Positions 55,181-63,516 of a DNA stretch of 64,000 nucleotides are shown here, in pieces. The DNA is from Tunicatimonas pelagia (lineage in GTDB: Bacteria > Bacteroidota > Bacteroidia > Cytophagales > Cyclobacteriaceae): the NCBI RefSeq assembly GCF_030506325.1, contig NZ_CP120683.1, forward strand, positions 4,105,001 through 4,169,000, written 5' to 3'. Below the pieces are notes generated by a model. The model was not told where the DNA came from, made no database searches, and was given only the letters and a program-made list of their open reading frames with translations. The first letter of the stretch is position 1. Each line of letters begins with the position of its first letter. A program made the position numbers and the translations under genes.

Positions 55181-57014
55181 ATACTACTTCTTTTTGGTAA
55201 GACAGGGGCACCTGAACCAAAACGTTAGTACCTTTTCCTGGTTTAGAGGTCACGGTAAACTTACCGTGTAGGTATTTAGCGCGCTCTTCCATATTCCCTA
55301 AGCCGCGGCCAGTTACCTTTGCTTCGGGTACGCTGTTCGCTAGCGTCTCAAAGCCAATGCCATCGTCTACTATTGATACCCACAGCGTAGTACGATTGTG
55401 GCGCAAGCTGATTTGAATCTGAGTGGCTTGGGCGTATTTGAGGGCGTTGGTTAAACTTTCCTGAACAATTCGGTAGAGATTTGTTTCTACGTGCTCTTCC
55501 ATCCGTTGGTCAAACTGAGTATGATTGACAAAAAGTATTCTCTTTCGGGTGATGCGACTCATCTCCTGGGCAAAGTCCTTTAGCACGGGTGCAAGTCCGT
55601 AGTCGGACAGTACGCTGGGCATTAGGTGAAAGGAAGTCTGACGCACTTTGATAATGCTTTCGCGTAATAGTTGCCCAATGCCATTAAGTTGCTGACGCAT
55701 GTTGCCATCGTGGGCTTGCGATGATAAAGCCTCTACATTGTACTTAAGAGCCGTGAGCGACTGCCCAATATTATCGTGCAAGTCCATCGCAATCCGTTGT
55801 CGCTCCTCCTCTTGCGCCTGAAGCACCAGCACCGAGCGCATTCGCTGCTCCTGTACCTTCTGTTTAATCTTAGCCCGACTGGCTAAATTCAACTGTTCTA
55901 TTGCTTCCTTTTTTTCGGTAATATCTACTCCGAGCAACAAGTACTGGTAAAGCTCACCTTGGTCATTTTTGACCGGTACCAGTGTTGCGGTGAGCCAAAA
56001 CAGCTGTTGACAGTAGTTTGTACAAGCCCAATCCTGACAGCAGTACCCTTGCTGTTGCACTTCATCAAGAGCTGTTTTTAGATCAGCATCTGGTATTTGA
56101 AGTAAGTCAGGAATGGTCGTTGGATTATAGTCGTTAGGTAAGCCCAATTGCTGGCGGAACTGCGGACTGATGTACAGTAGCTGTCCGTAACAATCTATCT
56201 TAGCAAAAAGAGTAGCTTGCTCAACGGCAAAATGAATGTTACTCAGGTATTTGTGCGACTTCTCCAGTGAAGAGAACAATAGCTGACGCTCTTGAGCCAA
56301 GGTTTTGGCCTGCGTTCGGGACTGACTCAAAATCACTAAAAATTTACGGACAAAGCGGGCTACCGGGCGGAATATGAACAAGATAACCAGCACAATAATG
56401 CTTAACGATAAGTACGTAAGAAACTGCTGCATTAGAATGAGCCGATCAATCCGGGCTTGAGCTTCTTGCTTGTACTGACCAACTACCGATTGCATTCCGG
56501 CGAGATAGTCTGCCTCAGCAAGCAGCAAAGCATGAATATGCGGATGGTATTTTGCCGAAGTAACCTTGTTGGGTTGGCGAAAGAGCACGACCAAAGCTTG
56601 CCCGTGAGTAACTAATTCTTGATAAACGGGCTGAACTGACTGAAGGAGAGTATCTACATTTTGCACCAATGCTAGGTGACTATGCTGCTGCGCTAACAAA
56701 CTTTGAGTATGAATTAATTGACTGACAGTATAAGCCAATTCAGTGTAGTAGGGCATTCGCAGCACACTATCTAGAGAAGTTAGCAACAAAGCCGATTTTA
56801 GTAATTGCTGCCCTAGTAAAGCTTGTTGCCCCGCCAAATTGAGTAAGTGAGCATCTGACATTTGCTCTTGCATTTTTTGCTTTACAAACCAATTGCTCGC
56901 TAATATCGTGAGAGCGATTAGGCCAGAGGCTAACAGGTAACGAATACTAAGGGTTTGGAATATTCGTTGGTGTAGCGAGGAAGAAGCTGAATTTATTGAG
57001 CGTTTAAAAAGCAT
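55158..57014 (-). CDS. NarX-like sensor histidine kinase with PAS domain
   Basis: About 618 residues. The N-terminus has a membrane helix, then a periplasmic stretch starting LLNLAGQQALLGQQLLKSALLL, which resembles the NLAGRQRMLSQ motif of NarX/PilJ-type nitrate-sensing domains, then a second helix (about 202-220, LTYLSLSIIVLVILFIF). A PAS/PAC domain (about 260-380) follows, then HisKA_3 with the phospho-His in RIAMDLHDNIGQSLTALKY (about 410) and an HATPase end (SIVDDGIGFETL, GRGLGNMEERAKYLHG). The start is the ATG at 57014; the frame is open to a TTG at 57026. It is coupled to the NarL-type gene. Confidence 0.88.
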   Translation of the reverse strand: MLFKRSINSASSSLHQRIFQTLSIRYLLASGLIALTILASNWFVKQKMQEQMSDAHLLNLAGQQALLGQQLLKSALLLTSLDSVLRMPYYTELAYTVSQLIHTQSLLAQQHSHLALVQNVDTLLQSVQPVYQELVTHGQALVVLFRQPNKVTSAKYHPHIHALLLAEADYLAGMQSVVGQYKQEAQARIDRLILMQQFLTYLSLSIIVLVILFIFRPVARFVRKFLVILSQSRTQAKTLAQERQLLFSSLEKSHKYLSNIHFAVEQATLFAKIDCYGQLLYISPQFRQQLGLPNDYNPTTIPDLLQIPDADLKTALDEVQQQGYCCQDWACTNYCQQLFWLTATLVPVKNDQGELYQYLLLGVDITEKKEAIEQLNLASRAKIKQKVQEQRMRSVLVLQAQEEERQRIAMDLHDNIGQSLTALKYNVEALSSQAHDGNMRQQLNGIGQLLRESIIKVRQTSFHLMPSVLSDYGLAPVLKDFAQEMSRITRKRILFVNHTQFDQRMEEHVETNLYRIVQESLTNALKYAQATQIQISLRHNRTTLWVSIVDDGIGFETLANSVPEAKVTGRGLGNMEERAKYLHGKFTVTSKPGKGTNVLVQVPLSYQKEVVYDNYRIS

Positions 57015-57070
57015 TGATTGAAACAAAGTAACGCACTTTTGTCAATCTACGCAATTAATTAGAAGTTTAT

Positions 57071-57098
57071 AAAAAAGCGAACTCCGAAGAGCCCGCTT
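57071..57098 (-). terminator. Terminator after the 57122-57673 gene
   Basis: On the minus strand a 10-bp stem (two G-U pairs) with a UUCG tetraloop, AAGCGGGCTC-TTCG-GAGTTCGCTT, is followed by four T residues. It ends the small secreted protein unit before the kinase gene. Confidence 0.75.
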
Positions 57099-57121
57099 CA
57101 CTAAACACTATTTGAAATCAT

Positions 57122-57673
57122 TTACATATCAGATTCTTCTGAAGCATTCTTCAGTTCACCTTCTTCAGAATAGGTTAGGGTGATGTTTGTATTCTCGTCT
57201 TTCACTTCAATTTCATATTGAGTTGTAGAGACTATCTTTTCTATGCTTTCCCCGCCAACACTGTTGCCAGATTCTACCCGTGATCGCTCGTTCAAATCAT
57301 TATGATACGTAGGGTCGACAACTTCGTCAGAAAATGATTGTATGGCTGAAGCATCATCTTTTACTTCGTAGACTGCCACAATTTCCTGATTACTGTATTC
57401 ACTATTTTCAAAACTGCTGAGCACACTTTCGGGCAAATCAGCTGGGCTGATTTCCGTTTTAGTCTGAGGGATAATTTCCAAATCTGCGTCGCCCTGCGGA
57501 TAAGTTCCGTACTGGTTATGCTGATAATCAGCCGAAGGTTGAGCGCGATCGTTCAGTATATCTTGTTCCACTCTGGGGTCAGGCTGTTCCTCAGCTGTCT
57601 TAGTATTCTGCGCGTTTAGTTGTAAACTACTTAAAGCTGCTCCTACAGCGAGTATTGCGATAAATTTATTCAT
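57122..57673 (-). CDS. Secreted protein of unknown function
   Basis: A 183-residue protein with a signal peptide (1-21, SSLQLNAQN). The mature part is acidic and Glu/Ser/Asp-rich, with segments such as SPADLPESVLSSFENSEYSNQEIVAVYEVK that resemble beta-lactamase-inhibitor-like (BLIP/PepSY-like) secreted proteins, but I would not assign a family. The C-terminus (YEIEVKDENTNITLTYSEEGELKNASEE) looks like repeated beta strands. Monocistronic between a terminator and proB. Confidence 0.6.
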   Translation of the reverse strand: MNKFIAILAVGAALSSLQLNAQNTKTAEEQPDPRVEQDILNDRAQPSADYQHNQYGTYPQGDADLEIIPQTKTEISPADLPESVLSSFENSEYSNQEIVAVYEVKDDASAIQSFSDEVVDPTYHNDLNERSRVESGNSVGGESIEKIVSTTQYEIEVKDENTNITLTYSEEGELKNASEESDM

Positions 57674-57827
57674 CTCTGAAAAATATTTTATAGTAAAAAA
57701 AGTAAAATGCTCACTTCATACCCTGAAAATACTATGCCAGCAGCTTATTAGTTATGTACCATTACTTTTTCCCGCTAAGGTGGGAAAGTATTTCAACAGA
57801 CTGGGGAGTAGGTAGGTATATAACCCA

Positions 57828-58901
57828 CTATAAGCCAGAAAGATATAAATGATCGTAATGGATGATGGGCTTTTTATCAGATTGGCCTACTAAGGTTTGC
57901 GCCTGAGAAGAAGCATAATATGATTTCCCCAGCCCGATTACATTTCCCTGGTACTTTAGTTGCACAACTTCACCCTTAGAGAATTCACCCTCTATTTTAA
58001 TAACACCTACCAGTAGCAGGCTATTTGCTTGCTCCTGTTGGGTAAGAGCGCGATACGCCCCATCGTTTACGTGAACACTGCCTTGCTGGGCGTTCTCTGC
58101 TTGCCCGATCCAGCGTTTTACCGGAGAAACTTTTCGATTGGGCAGAAAATGTGTTCCCACCTTTTGCCCTTCGATTACTTTTTCTAGCGCATTCTCGGCT
58201 TGTCCGTTCACAATATACACCCCAATGCCCAGATCAGCCAGTTTGCGGGCAATCCTACTCTTAGTACGCATTCCACCCCGCCCAAAATCTGACTTTTCAG
58301 CTGAGATCAGTGCATTGAGTGGTTGTTGCGGGGCTACTTCAGTAATGAGCCTAGCACCCACTTGGTTGGGCGGGCGATCATAGATGCCGTCAACATTCGT
58401 TAAAATAATGAGTCGCTGAGCACCCATCATAGAAGCCAGTAGCCCCGCTAGCTCATCATTATCGGTAAACATTAGCTCAGTGACCGACACCACGTCGTTC
58501 TCGTTGACAATCGGCAGTACTTGATGACGAAGAATGCCATCCAGACAATTGCGAATATTCAGATAATGCCGTCGGCTGCGAAAATCTTCTTTGGTGACCA
58601 AAATCTGAGCACAGGTAGTGTTGTGCTCTCCGAACAGATCTCGGTAAAGCTGCATTAGTTGCGCCTGCCCCACTGCGGCTAATACCTGACGTTGCGTAAC
58701 CGGGTCAGTCTTTTGTCCATCAGTAACCTGCTGCCGTCCGGCAGTAACTGCCCCTGATGAGACTAGTAATACATCGTATCCACTTTGGCGTAGGTCGGCC
58801 ATCTGCTTCACCAGGGTACGTAGCAAAAATGTGTTTAACGAACCGTTAGGCCGGGCAATTACATTAGAGCCAATTTTTACAATTAAGACAGGGCGGTCCA
58901 C
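57828..58901 (-). CDS. proB: Glutamate 5-kinase
   Basis: A 357-residue ProB, the first enzyme of proline synthesis (ATP-dependent glutamate phosphorylation). Seen: the amino-acid-kinase fold with VLIVKIGSNVIA, VSSGAVTAGRQQV, VLPIVNENDVVSVTEL and FGRGGMRTKSRIA, plus a C-terminal PUA domain (about 262-350) as in E. coli. proA is not adjacent. The start is a GTG at 58901; no better ATG exists. Upstream lies a terminator and a short leader frame ending in two Pro codons (see separate entries), so attenuation is possible. Confidence 0.92.
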   Translation of the reverse strand: MDRPVLIVKIGSNVIARPNGSLNTFLLRTLVKQMADLRQSGYDVLLVSSGAVTAGRQQVTDGQKTDPVTQRQVLAAVGQAQLMQLYRDLFGEHNTTCAQILVTKEDFRSRRHYLNIRNCLDGILRHQVLPIVNENDVVSVTELMFTDNDELAGLLASMMGAQRLIILTNVDGIYDRPPNQVGARLITEVAPQQPLNALISAEKSDFGRGGMRTKSRIARKLADLGIGVYIVNGQAENALEKVIEGQKVGTHFLPNRKVSPVKRWIGQAENAQQGSVHVNDGAYRALTQQEQANSLLLVGVIKIEGEFSKGEVVQLKYQGNVIGLGKSYYASSQAQTLVGQSDKKPIIHYDHLYLSGL

Positions 58902-58965
58902 TCTTTAACAATAAAAGCTGTGATAATAATTTTCTTGCAAGCTACTGGCTATTGGTAAGATCCGC

Positions 58966-59001
58966 AAAAAAAATAACCAACCTCCAAAAGAGATTGGTTA
59001 T
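58966..59001 (-). terminator. Strong intrinsic terminator in the proB leader
   Basis: On the minus strand ATAACCAATCTC pairs with GGAGGTTGGTTAT (one G-U pair) over a short T-rich loop, followed by seven T residues. It sits about 65 bases before the proB GTG, so it either ends a leader or upstream transcript, or controls proB by attenuation. Confidence 0.75.
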
Positions 59002-59072
59002 CTGCGTATGAGACGTAATTCTACCTTCCTACTGTACCTATGAATCTATTTACCTATGAGATATTCTATTGC

Positions 59073-59153
59073 TTACTTTGGTGGTGATAACGAATATTTC
59101 CTTACTGATTTGCAATGTTTATTAGTTAGTAGGGCTACTTCACCAAATGTCAT
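59073..59153 (-). CDS. Possible 26-codon leader peptide before proB
   Basis: A short frame on the minus strand, ATG at 59153 and stop TAA at 59073-59075, ends with codons CCA CCA AAG, i.e. Ser-Pro-Pro-Lys. It lies about 72 bases before the terminator hairpin at 58966-59001. Two Pro codons next to the stop, upstream of a proline biosynthesis gene, is what an attenuator leader would look like. Two codons is weak evidence and no ribosome-binding sequence is seen. Confidence 0.25.
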   Translation of the reverse strand: MTFGEVALLTNKHCKSVRKYSLSPPK

Positions 59154-59311
59154 CACTGCGTTGAATTTTTTTTGAGATTTTTTTAAAAGTCCTAGCTAGT
59201 GCACTCAGTAACAGCTTATTTCGTAGAATAAAAAAGACTCCAGAACGAAGTGTGCCCCGCCTAGTCCGAAGTATTACTTATTAGCCAAAAGGAATGGAGA
59301 AAGGTTGAATA

Positions 59312-59863
59312 ATGAAAAAACAGAACTTATGGATCACTACTGGCTACGAAATCTGTTCTATTCATGGCTTAGATGGACTAAAAGTTGAACAGCTTGCTAG
59401 GGTTGTTGGAGTTAGTAAATCTTCTTTTTACCATCACTTTGCTGACCTTGAGTGTTTTACTAAAATTCTTTTCGACTATCATTTTGAATGTTGTGGTATT
59501 TTGGCCAGTAAGGAAAAAAGCTGCATTCAAATCTATCCAGATTTAATCAATATCCTTCTAGAGCATAAAACTGATTTATTATTCCATCGTCAGCTTAGGA
59601 TTGATCGTAAGAACAGCCAAGTAGAGAAAGCATTAGTGAAGGCAAACAGTATACTCGGAAATTACTCAATGATGCTATGGGCCAAAGACATCAATCATAA
59701 TTTATCTCAAAATCAGTTGGACGGATTATTTAAGATTGCTACCGACGATTTTTATATGAGGATTAATGAAAATAACCTGAACTACGAATACCTTTCCAGC
59801 TATTTTAAAGAGTTGGGGAAAGCAACAAAACAACTTGTGAGCCAATTGTACGCAACCGACTAA
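59312..59863 (+). CDS. TetR family transcriptional regulator
   Basis: A 183-residue regulator. The N-terminal HTH (about residues 20-45, LKVEQLARVVGVSKSSFYHHFADLECF) is typical of TetR proteins; the C-terminal part is a helical ligand-binding or dimer region with no known signature. It is followed 50 bases later by a small membrane protein gene, which it may control. Ligand unknown. Confidence 0.88.
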   Translation: MKKQNLWITTGYEICSIHGLDGLKVEQLARVVGVSKSSFYHHFADLECFTKILFDYHFECCGILASKEKSCIQIYPDLINILLEHKTDLLFHRQLRIDRKNSQVEKALVKANSILGNYSMMLWAKDINHNLSQNQLDGLFKIATDDFYMRINENNLNYEYLSSYFKELGKATKQLVSQLYATD

Positions 59864-59913
59864 AAACCTAATCATCTCATTGATAGCTTTGCTTAAAATA
59901 AAATATCAATGTT

Positions 59914-60345
59914 ATGACAATAAAAACCCATAAGTTGTGGCTAAAAATCTCTTCCGTAGCTATTATCGCCTACGCCTTACTTTTTTTTCTTGGTTCGCTT
60001 GACGCTCTGCATAGACCGATTGAAGTGGTGTTAGACCTGTCTGCATGGCCGTTTGATGGACTTCAGAATTATGATGCTCAAACAACCGTATTTCTGTCAG
60101 CTATTTTAGGCGGAGTACTGTTCGGATGGGCCATGTTAATTTGGCTGTTATCGGATATTTACGAGAAAGAACCTGAAACAATACGAAAAGCAGTACTCTT
60201 TAGTTTATTCGCTTGGTTTGTGGTTGACAGTGTAGGGTGCATCCTTTCAGGAGATAGTAGCAACGCAATAACTAATATAGCCCTCCTTCTTATACTGGTT
60301 GGGCCACTGTGGACAAAACCCAAAGAAAAAATTAAAATACGATAA
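59914..60345 (+). CDS. Small four-helix membrane protein, unknown function
   Basis: A 143-residue protein with four hydrophobic helices (about 13-30, 55-78, 90-110 and 115-130). The C-terminus is basic (KPKEKIKIR). I do not recognise the family. It directly follows the TetR regulator, a common arrangement for a regulated membrane target. A complete frame with ATG start. Confidence 0.65.
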   Translation: MTIKTHKLWLKISSVAIIAYALLFFLGSLDALHRPIEVVLDLSAWPFDGLQNYDAQTTVFLSAILGGVLFGWAMLIWLLSDIYEKEPETIRKAVLFSLFAWFVVDSVGCILSGDSSNAITNIALLLILVGPLWTKPKEKIKIR

Positions 60346-60497
60346 CACCGTGTGTAATCAATGGCGGGCTTACTATTAAATTTGGGATGAGTATACGCAC
60401 TAAAATTGGTAGTAACAGGCAAGTAATCATTCTAAAACCTGTTACTGCTCGTACCGAATACTAGTAACTGCAAGCTAAAAACAATACCAGAAGATTG

Positions 60498-61010
60498 ATG
60501 CAAATAAACAAAGTACGTGTAAATGAGATGGACAAATTACAGGAAATCGGAAAACGAACCTTTGCTGAGACTTATTCTTCAGGTAACAGTGAAGAGAATA
60601 TGACCGAATATTTGAAAAGTCAATTCTCCACAAAGAAGCTAGAGACAGAACTAACTGACAAAAATACTGCATTCTACTTTGCAAAACTGGGCGGAAAAGT
60701 AATTGGCTATTTGAAGATCAATCTTGGACAATCGCAGACCGAAATAAAAGACGGAAATGCCCTTGAAATAGAGCGAATTTACGTACTAAAAGAGTTTCAA
60801 GGAAAAAAAGTTGGGCAGCTTCTCTGTAAAAAAGCAGTTGAATTAGCCAGAAAACAAAATGTGGATTACGTTTGGTTGGGAGTTTGGGAGCACAACCCAA
60901 GAGCCATCCGGTTTTATGAGAAAAATGGATTTGTAGCATTCGACAGCCATATTTTTAAACTTGGGAACGAGGAGCAGACCGACATAATGATGAAACTAGA
61001 ATTGAATTAA
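60498..61010 (+). CDS. GNAT family N-acetyltransferase
   Basis: A 170-residue acetyltransferase. Seen: ALEIERIYVLKEFQGKKVGQLLCKKAVELA (motif A with Q-G-x-K-x-G-x acetyl-CoA loop), VWLGVWEHNPRAIRFYEKNGFVAFDSH (motif B). The substrate is unknown; RimI-like or polyamine acetyltransferases are close possibilities. The frame is open to a TTG at 60495, but the ATG at 60498 is preferred. Confidence 0.87.
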   Translation: MQINKVRVNEMDKLQEIGKRTFAETYSSGNSEENMTEYLKSQFSTKKLETELTDKNTAFYFAKLGGKVIGYLKINLGQSQTEIKDGNALEIERIYVLKEFQGKKVGQLLCKKAVELARKQNVDYVWLGVWEHNPRAIRFYEKNGFVAFDSHIFKLGNEEQTDIMMKLELN

Positions 61011-61046
61011 AAAAGCAGCAGTAAAACTTTCCTGTTCAACGGTTTT

Positions 61047-61077
61047 TTTCAGAAATGTAAAATTCTCTCTAACTTCG
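61047..61077 (+). promoter_or_regulatory. Promoter of accD
   Basis: TTTC (61047-61050), a 19-base spacer and TAACTTCG (61070-61077) match the phylum promoter with one or two changes. Transcription would start near 61084, so the upstream GTG at 61079 is not translated and the ATG at 61124 is the start of accD. Confidence 0.5.
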
Positions 61078-61123
61078 CGTGTTTTCTTTAAGTTTACCAA
61101 CTAGCACAACTTATCCCACTAAT

Positions 61124-61963
61124 ATGGCGTGGTTCCGACGGAAAGATAAAGGGATTCAAACACCTACTGAAGCAAAGAAAGAAGCCCCCGATGGGCTGTG
61201 GTTCAAAACTCCCAGTGGAAAGATCATTCATACCCGCGAGCTGAAAAATAATGCTTACGTAGTGCCCGAAGACGGCTATCACGTGCGGATTGGCTCTAAA
61301 GAGTACTTCGAGCTGCTGTTTGATGATAACCAGTTTACTGAACTGGACAATGGGCTAGAGTCAGGTGACCCGCTGATGTTTGTAGATAGCAAGCCTTACC
61401 CGGATCGGATAAAAGCGGCTCAGAAAAAAACTGAACTCAAAGATGCAGTTCGTACCGCGCATGGCAAACTACATGGTATTCCTTTAGTAATTGCTTGCAT
61501 GGATTTTTCATTCGTAGGCGGTTCTATGGGTTCAGTAGTAGGTGAAAAAATTGCCCGGGCTATTGACTACTCCTTAGAGAATAAGGTTCCGTTTCTAATG
61601 ATTTCTAAGTCGGGCGGTGCCCGAATGATGGAAGCAGGCTTCTCGCTTATGCAAATGGCTAAAACCTCGGCTAAACTAGCCCTGCTTGACCAAGCAAAAG
61701 TGCCCTATATTTCGCTGATGACTGATCCCACTACCGGAGGAGTTACGGCTTCTTACGCAATGCTGGGCGATTTTAATATTGCCGAACCCGGTGCGCTGAT
61801 CGGCTTTGCCGGGCCACGGGTTATTGAGCAGACCATTGGTAAAACTCTGCCTAAAGGCTTTCAGAGCTCGGAATTTCTGTTGGAACACGGTTTTCTGGAT
61901 TTTATCGTTGATCGCCGAAATCTGAAAAGCCGCTTATCTACGCTACTACGCATGTTGGAGTAA
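61124..61963 (+). CDS. accD: Acetyl-CoA carboxylase carboxyltransferase subunit beta
   Basis: A 279-residue AccD, the beta half of the carboxyltransferase that makes malonyl-CoA for fatty acid synthesis. The crotonase fold is well conserved ([71 protein letters not shown]). The N-terminal zinc-ribbon region, however, has none of the four usual Cys: the places read KTPSGKIIH and [12 protein letters not shown] instead of KCxxC and VCPxC patterns. The protein starts [13 protein letters not shown], a Bacteroidota-type N-terminus. Presumably functional without zinc. Confidence 0.93.
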   Translation: MAWFRRKDKGIQTPTEAKKEAPDGLWFKTPSGKIIHTRELKNNAYVVPEDGYHVRIGSKEYFELLFDDNQFTELDNGLESGDPLMFVDSKPYPDRIKAAQKKTELKDAVRTAHGKLHGIPLVIACMDFSFVGGSMGSVVGEKIARAIDYSLENKVPFLMISKSGGARMMEAGFSLMQMAKTSAKLALLDQAKVPYISLMTDPTTGGVTASYAMLGDFNIAEPGALIGFAGPRVIEQTIGKTLPKGFQSSEFLLEHGFLDFIVDRRNLKSRLSTLLRMLE

Positions 61964-62055
61964 GTAGCAAATCGTACCTTAATGTGTAGTTCGATGGCTT
62001 GATTATTGAGCATACTCACCCATTCTGTCATTCAAAAAAAATAACTTAGGTACAC

Positions 62056-62496
62056 ATGGGAATATGGGATGCTTTTTTTAATCGTCAGGGACGGAACCGG
62101 GAGCGAGAGTATATTAACCAATTATTTCGGATAGCTTGGGCCGACGGAAGCTTAGACAAGATAGAAGTAGAGTATATTTATTCGGTGGGAAAAAAGTTGG
62201 GTATGACCAAGGAAGAACTTGAAGATACCCGCGATAATTTCAACCCGGACACCCTTGCGTACAAACCGCCCCGCAAGCGCGAAGAGCGATTTTTCATGCT
62301 CTTCTATTTAATTAATATGATCCGGGCTGATGGTGTAATTCATCCTGAAGAAATGCGGATTACCGAGAACATTGTGATGAAACTCGGCTACTCACCCGAT
62401 ACGGTAGACACTATTTTAAAGACCATCAAAATCAATCAAGATCAAGGAATGTCCCCCGAAGAAACCTACGCCAGCTTGACTGAGAAGCTAAGTTAA
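62056..62496 (+). CDS. TerB-family tellurite resistance/co-chaperone-like protein
   Basis: A 146-residue all-helical protein of the TerB/DjlA N-terminal type. Seen: LFRIAWADGSLDKIEVEYI and LINMIRADGVIHPEEMRI, the acidic ADG-x-x-x-xE repeats typical of TerB helical pairs that may bind metal ions. It follows accD by about 90 bases. Function in envelope or metal stress is inferred. Confidence 0.8.
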   Translation: MGIWDAFFNRQGRNREREYINQLFRIAWADGSLDKIEVEYIYSVGKKLGMTKEELEDTRDNFNPDTLAYKPPRKREERFFMLFYLINMIRADGVIHPEEMRITENIVMKLGYSPDTVDTILKTIKINQDQGMSPEETYASLTEKLS

Positions 62497-62579
62497 AAAG
62501 AGAGCATTCATATTTCCTTTTGCTAATAGAATTAGGACTAGTATGAAAAATCGTCGTTTCATCTATCGTTGAAATAAAG

Positions 62580-63497
62580 CTAAGGTGCATAATATGTCAC
62601 GAACTGTTTATTGGGTTCGTACCAAATTATGAGTCCATGACGAGCCTCAGGATCACCATGTTCCAATATGTCTCCCTCAAAACTATCAAGATAGCTAGCA
62701 TATTCAGCTTCGCTAATATTCATTCCTTCATCCTTGAAGGATATCATTCCCATGCTGATAGCGGTTTTTCTGTCGATTCCTGGGTAATCATCCCGAGAAC
62801 TTAATTGGGGTAGTGCGTGAAAAATAGCAATTGTCAGTACCACCCAGGGACTCATCTTTTCGTAGCCAAATAATTCTTCATCATCTCTGAGTGATAAAAA
62901 AGGATTCTTCAACTCTTCTTTCCATAATACTTCTCCTTCTCTTGACCATGTAGAGCTTACAAATACATCATTATCAAGAACATGCACTCGTGAACAGATA
63001 GTATCTGACTCACTAATACCATCAATATCTCCGATGACTAGTATAGTTGTATCAATAGGTTCTCCTTCAAATTTGCTAATGGTTCGAAGGAGCTCCTCAA
63101 TAAATTGTTTGCTTCTTGTATCGGCACCTTCAAGTAAGTCTTCGTACCTATTAATAGTGAGTGGATCGATTCTGAGAGACTTTCGTTTAAGATTATTCTC
63201 TAGATCAACAATTAGTTTAATATTCTTCTGCTCGACAGCAGTTAATAAGGAATCTACATTTTGATATTTTGGCTTATACCAATCGTACTTGCTAAAGTAT
63301 TCGGCTAGATCTTCAGACTTGAATACATAACCATGCTTGGCGAATATCTCATTTCTAAGAATCTTTAGTTCATCAAGTGATTTGCTTTTCAGATCAGATC
63401 TGGTGTACGCTACTTCTTCTATAATCTCTTCTTTTTCTTGTTGAGGAGTAGCACAAGAGACAAAGAGGATGGCTATAGCTATTATTATATTTCTCAC
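62580..63497 (-). CDS. YARHG-domain lipoprotein
   Basis: About 305 residues. With the GTG start at 63497, the N-terminus is a lipoprotein signal (RNIIIAIAILFVSC, Cys15). A YARHG domain follows: SLDELKILRNEIFAKHGYVFKSEDLAEYFSKYDWYKPKY, the family signature with RNEIFAKHGY. The C-terminal part (about 120-300) is unrecognised. The frame is open to a TTG at 63530, but that would overlap the VWA gene and spoil the signal. Outer-membrane or periplasmic role unknown. Confidence 0.75.
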   Translation of the reverse strand: MRNIIIAIAILFVSCATPQQEKEEIIEEVAYTRSDLKSKSLDELKILRNEIFAKHGYVFKSEDLAEYFSKYDWYKPKYQNVDSLLTAVEQKNIKLIVDLENNLKRKSLRIDPLTINRYEDLLEGADTRSKQFIEELLRTISKFEGEPIDTTILVIGDIDGISESDTICSRVHVLDNDVFVSSTWSREGEVLWKEELKNPFLSLRDDEELFGYEKMSPWVVLTIAIFHALPQLSSRDDYPGIDRKTAISMGMISFKDEGMNISEAEYASYLDSFEGDILEHGDPEARHGLIIWYEPNKQFVTYYAP

Positions 63498-63516
63498 TCT
63501 ACAACTATTTAATTGC

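Larger units (their letters stand above)
58902..59311. other. proB/TetR divergent upstream region
   Basis: A 410-base region between proB (minus) and the TetR gene (+). It contains the terminator at 58966-59001 and the possible leader frame at 59073-59153. A T-rich run (59167-59192) lies nearer the TetR gene. No clear promoter pair on either strand was found. Confidence 0.55.

Noticed and set aside
57764-57790. ACTTTCCC/GGGAAAAAGT hairpin after proB
   Set aside because: Imperfect stem and no T tract; too weak to call a terminator.
61079-61123. N-terminal extension of accD from the GTG at 61079
   Set aside because: The GTG lies only two bases after the -7 box and the extra residues do not match AccD.
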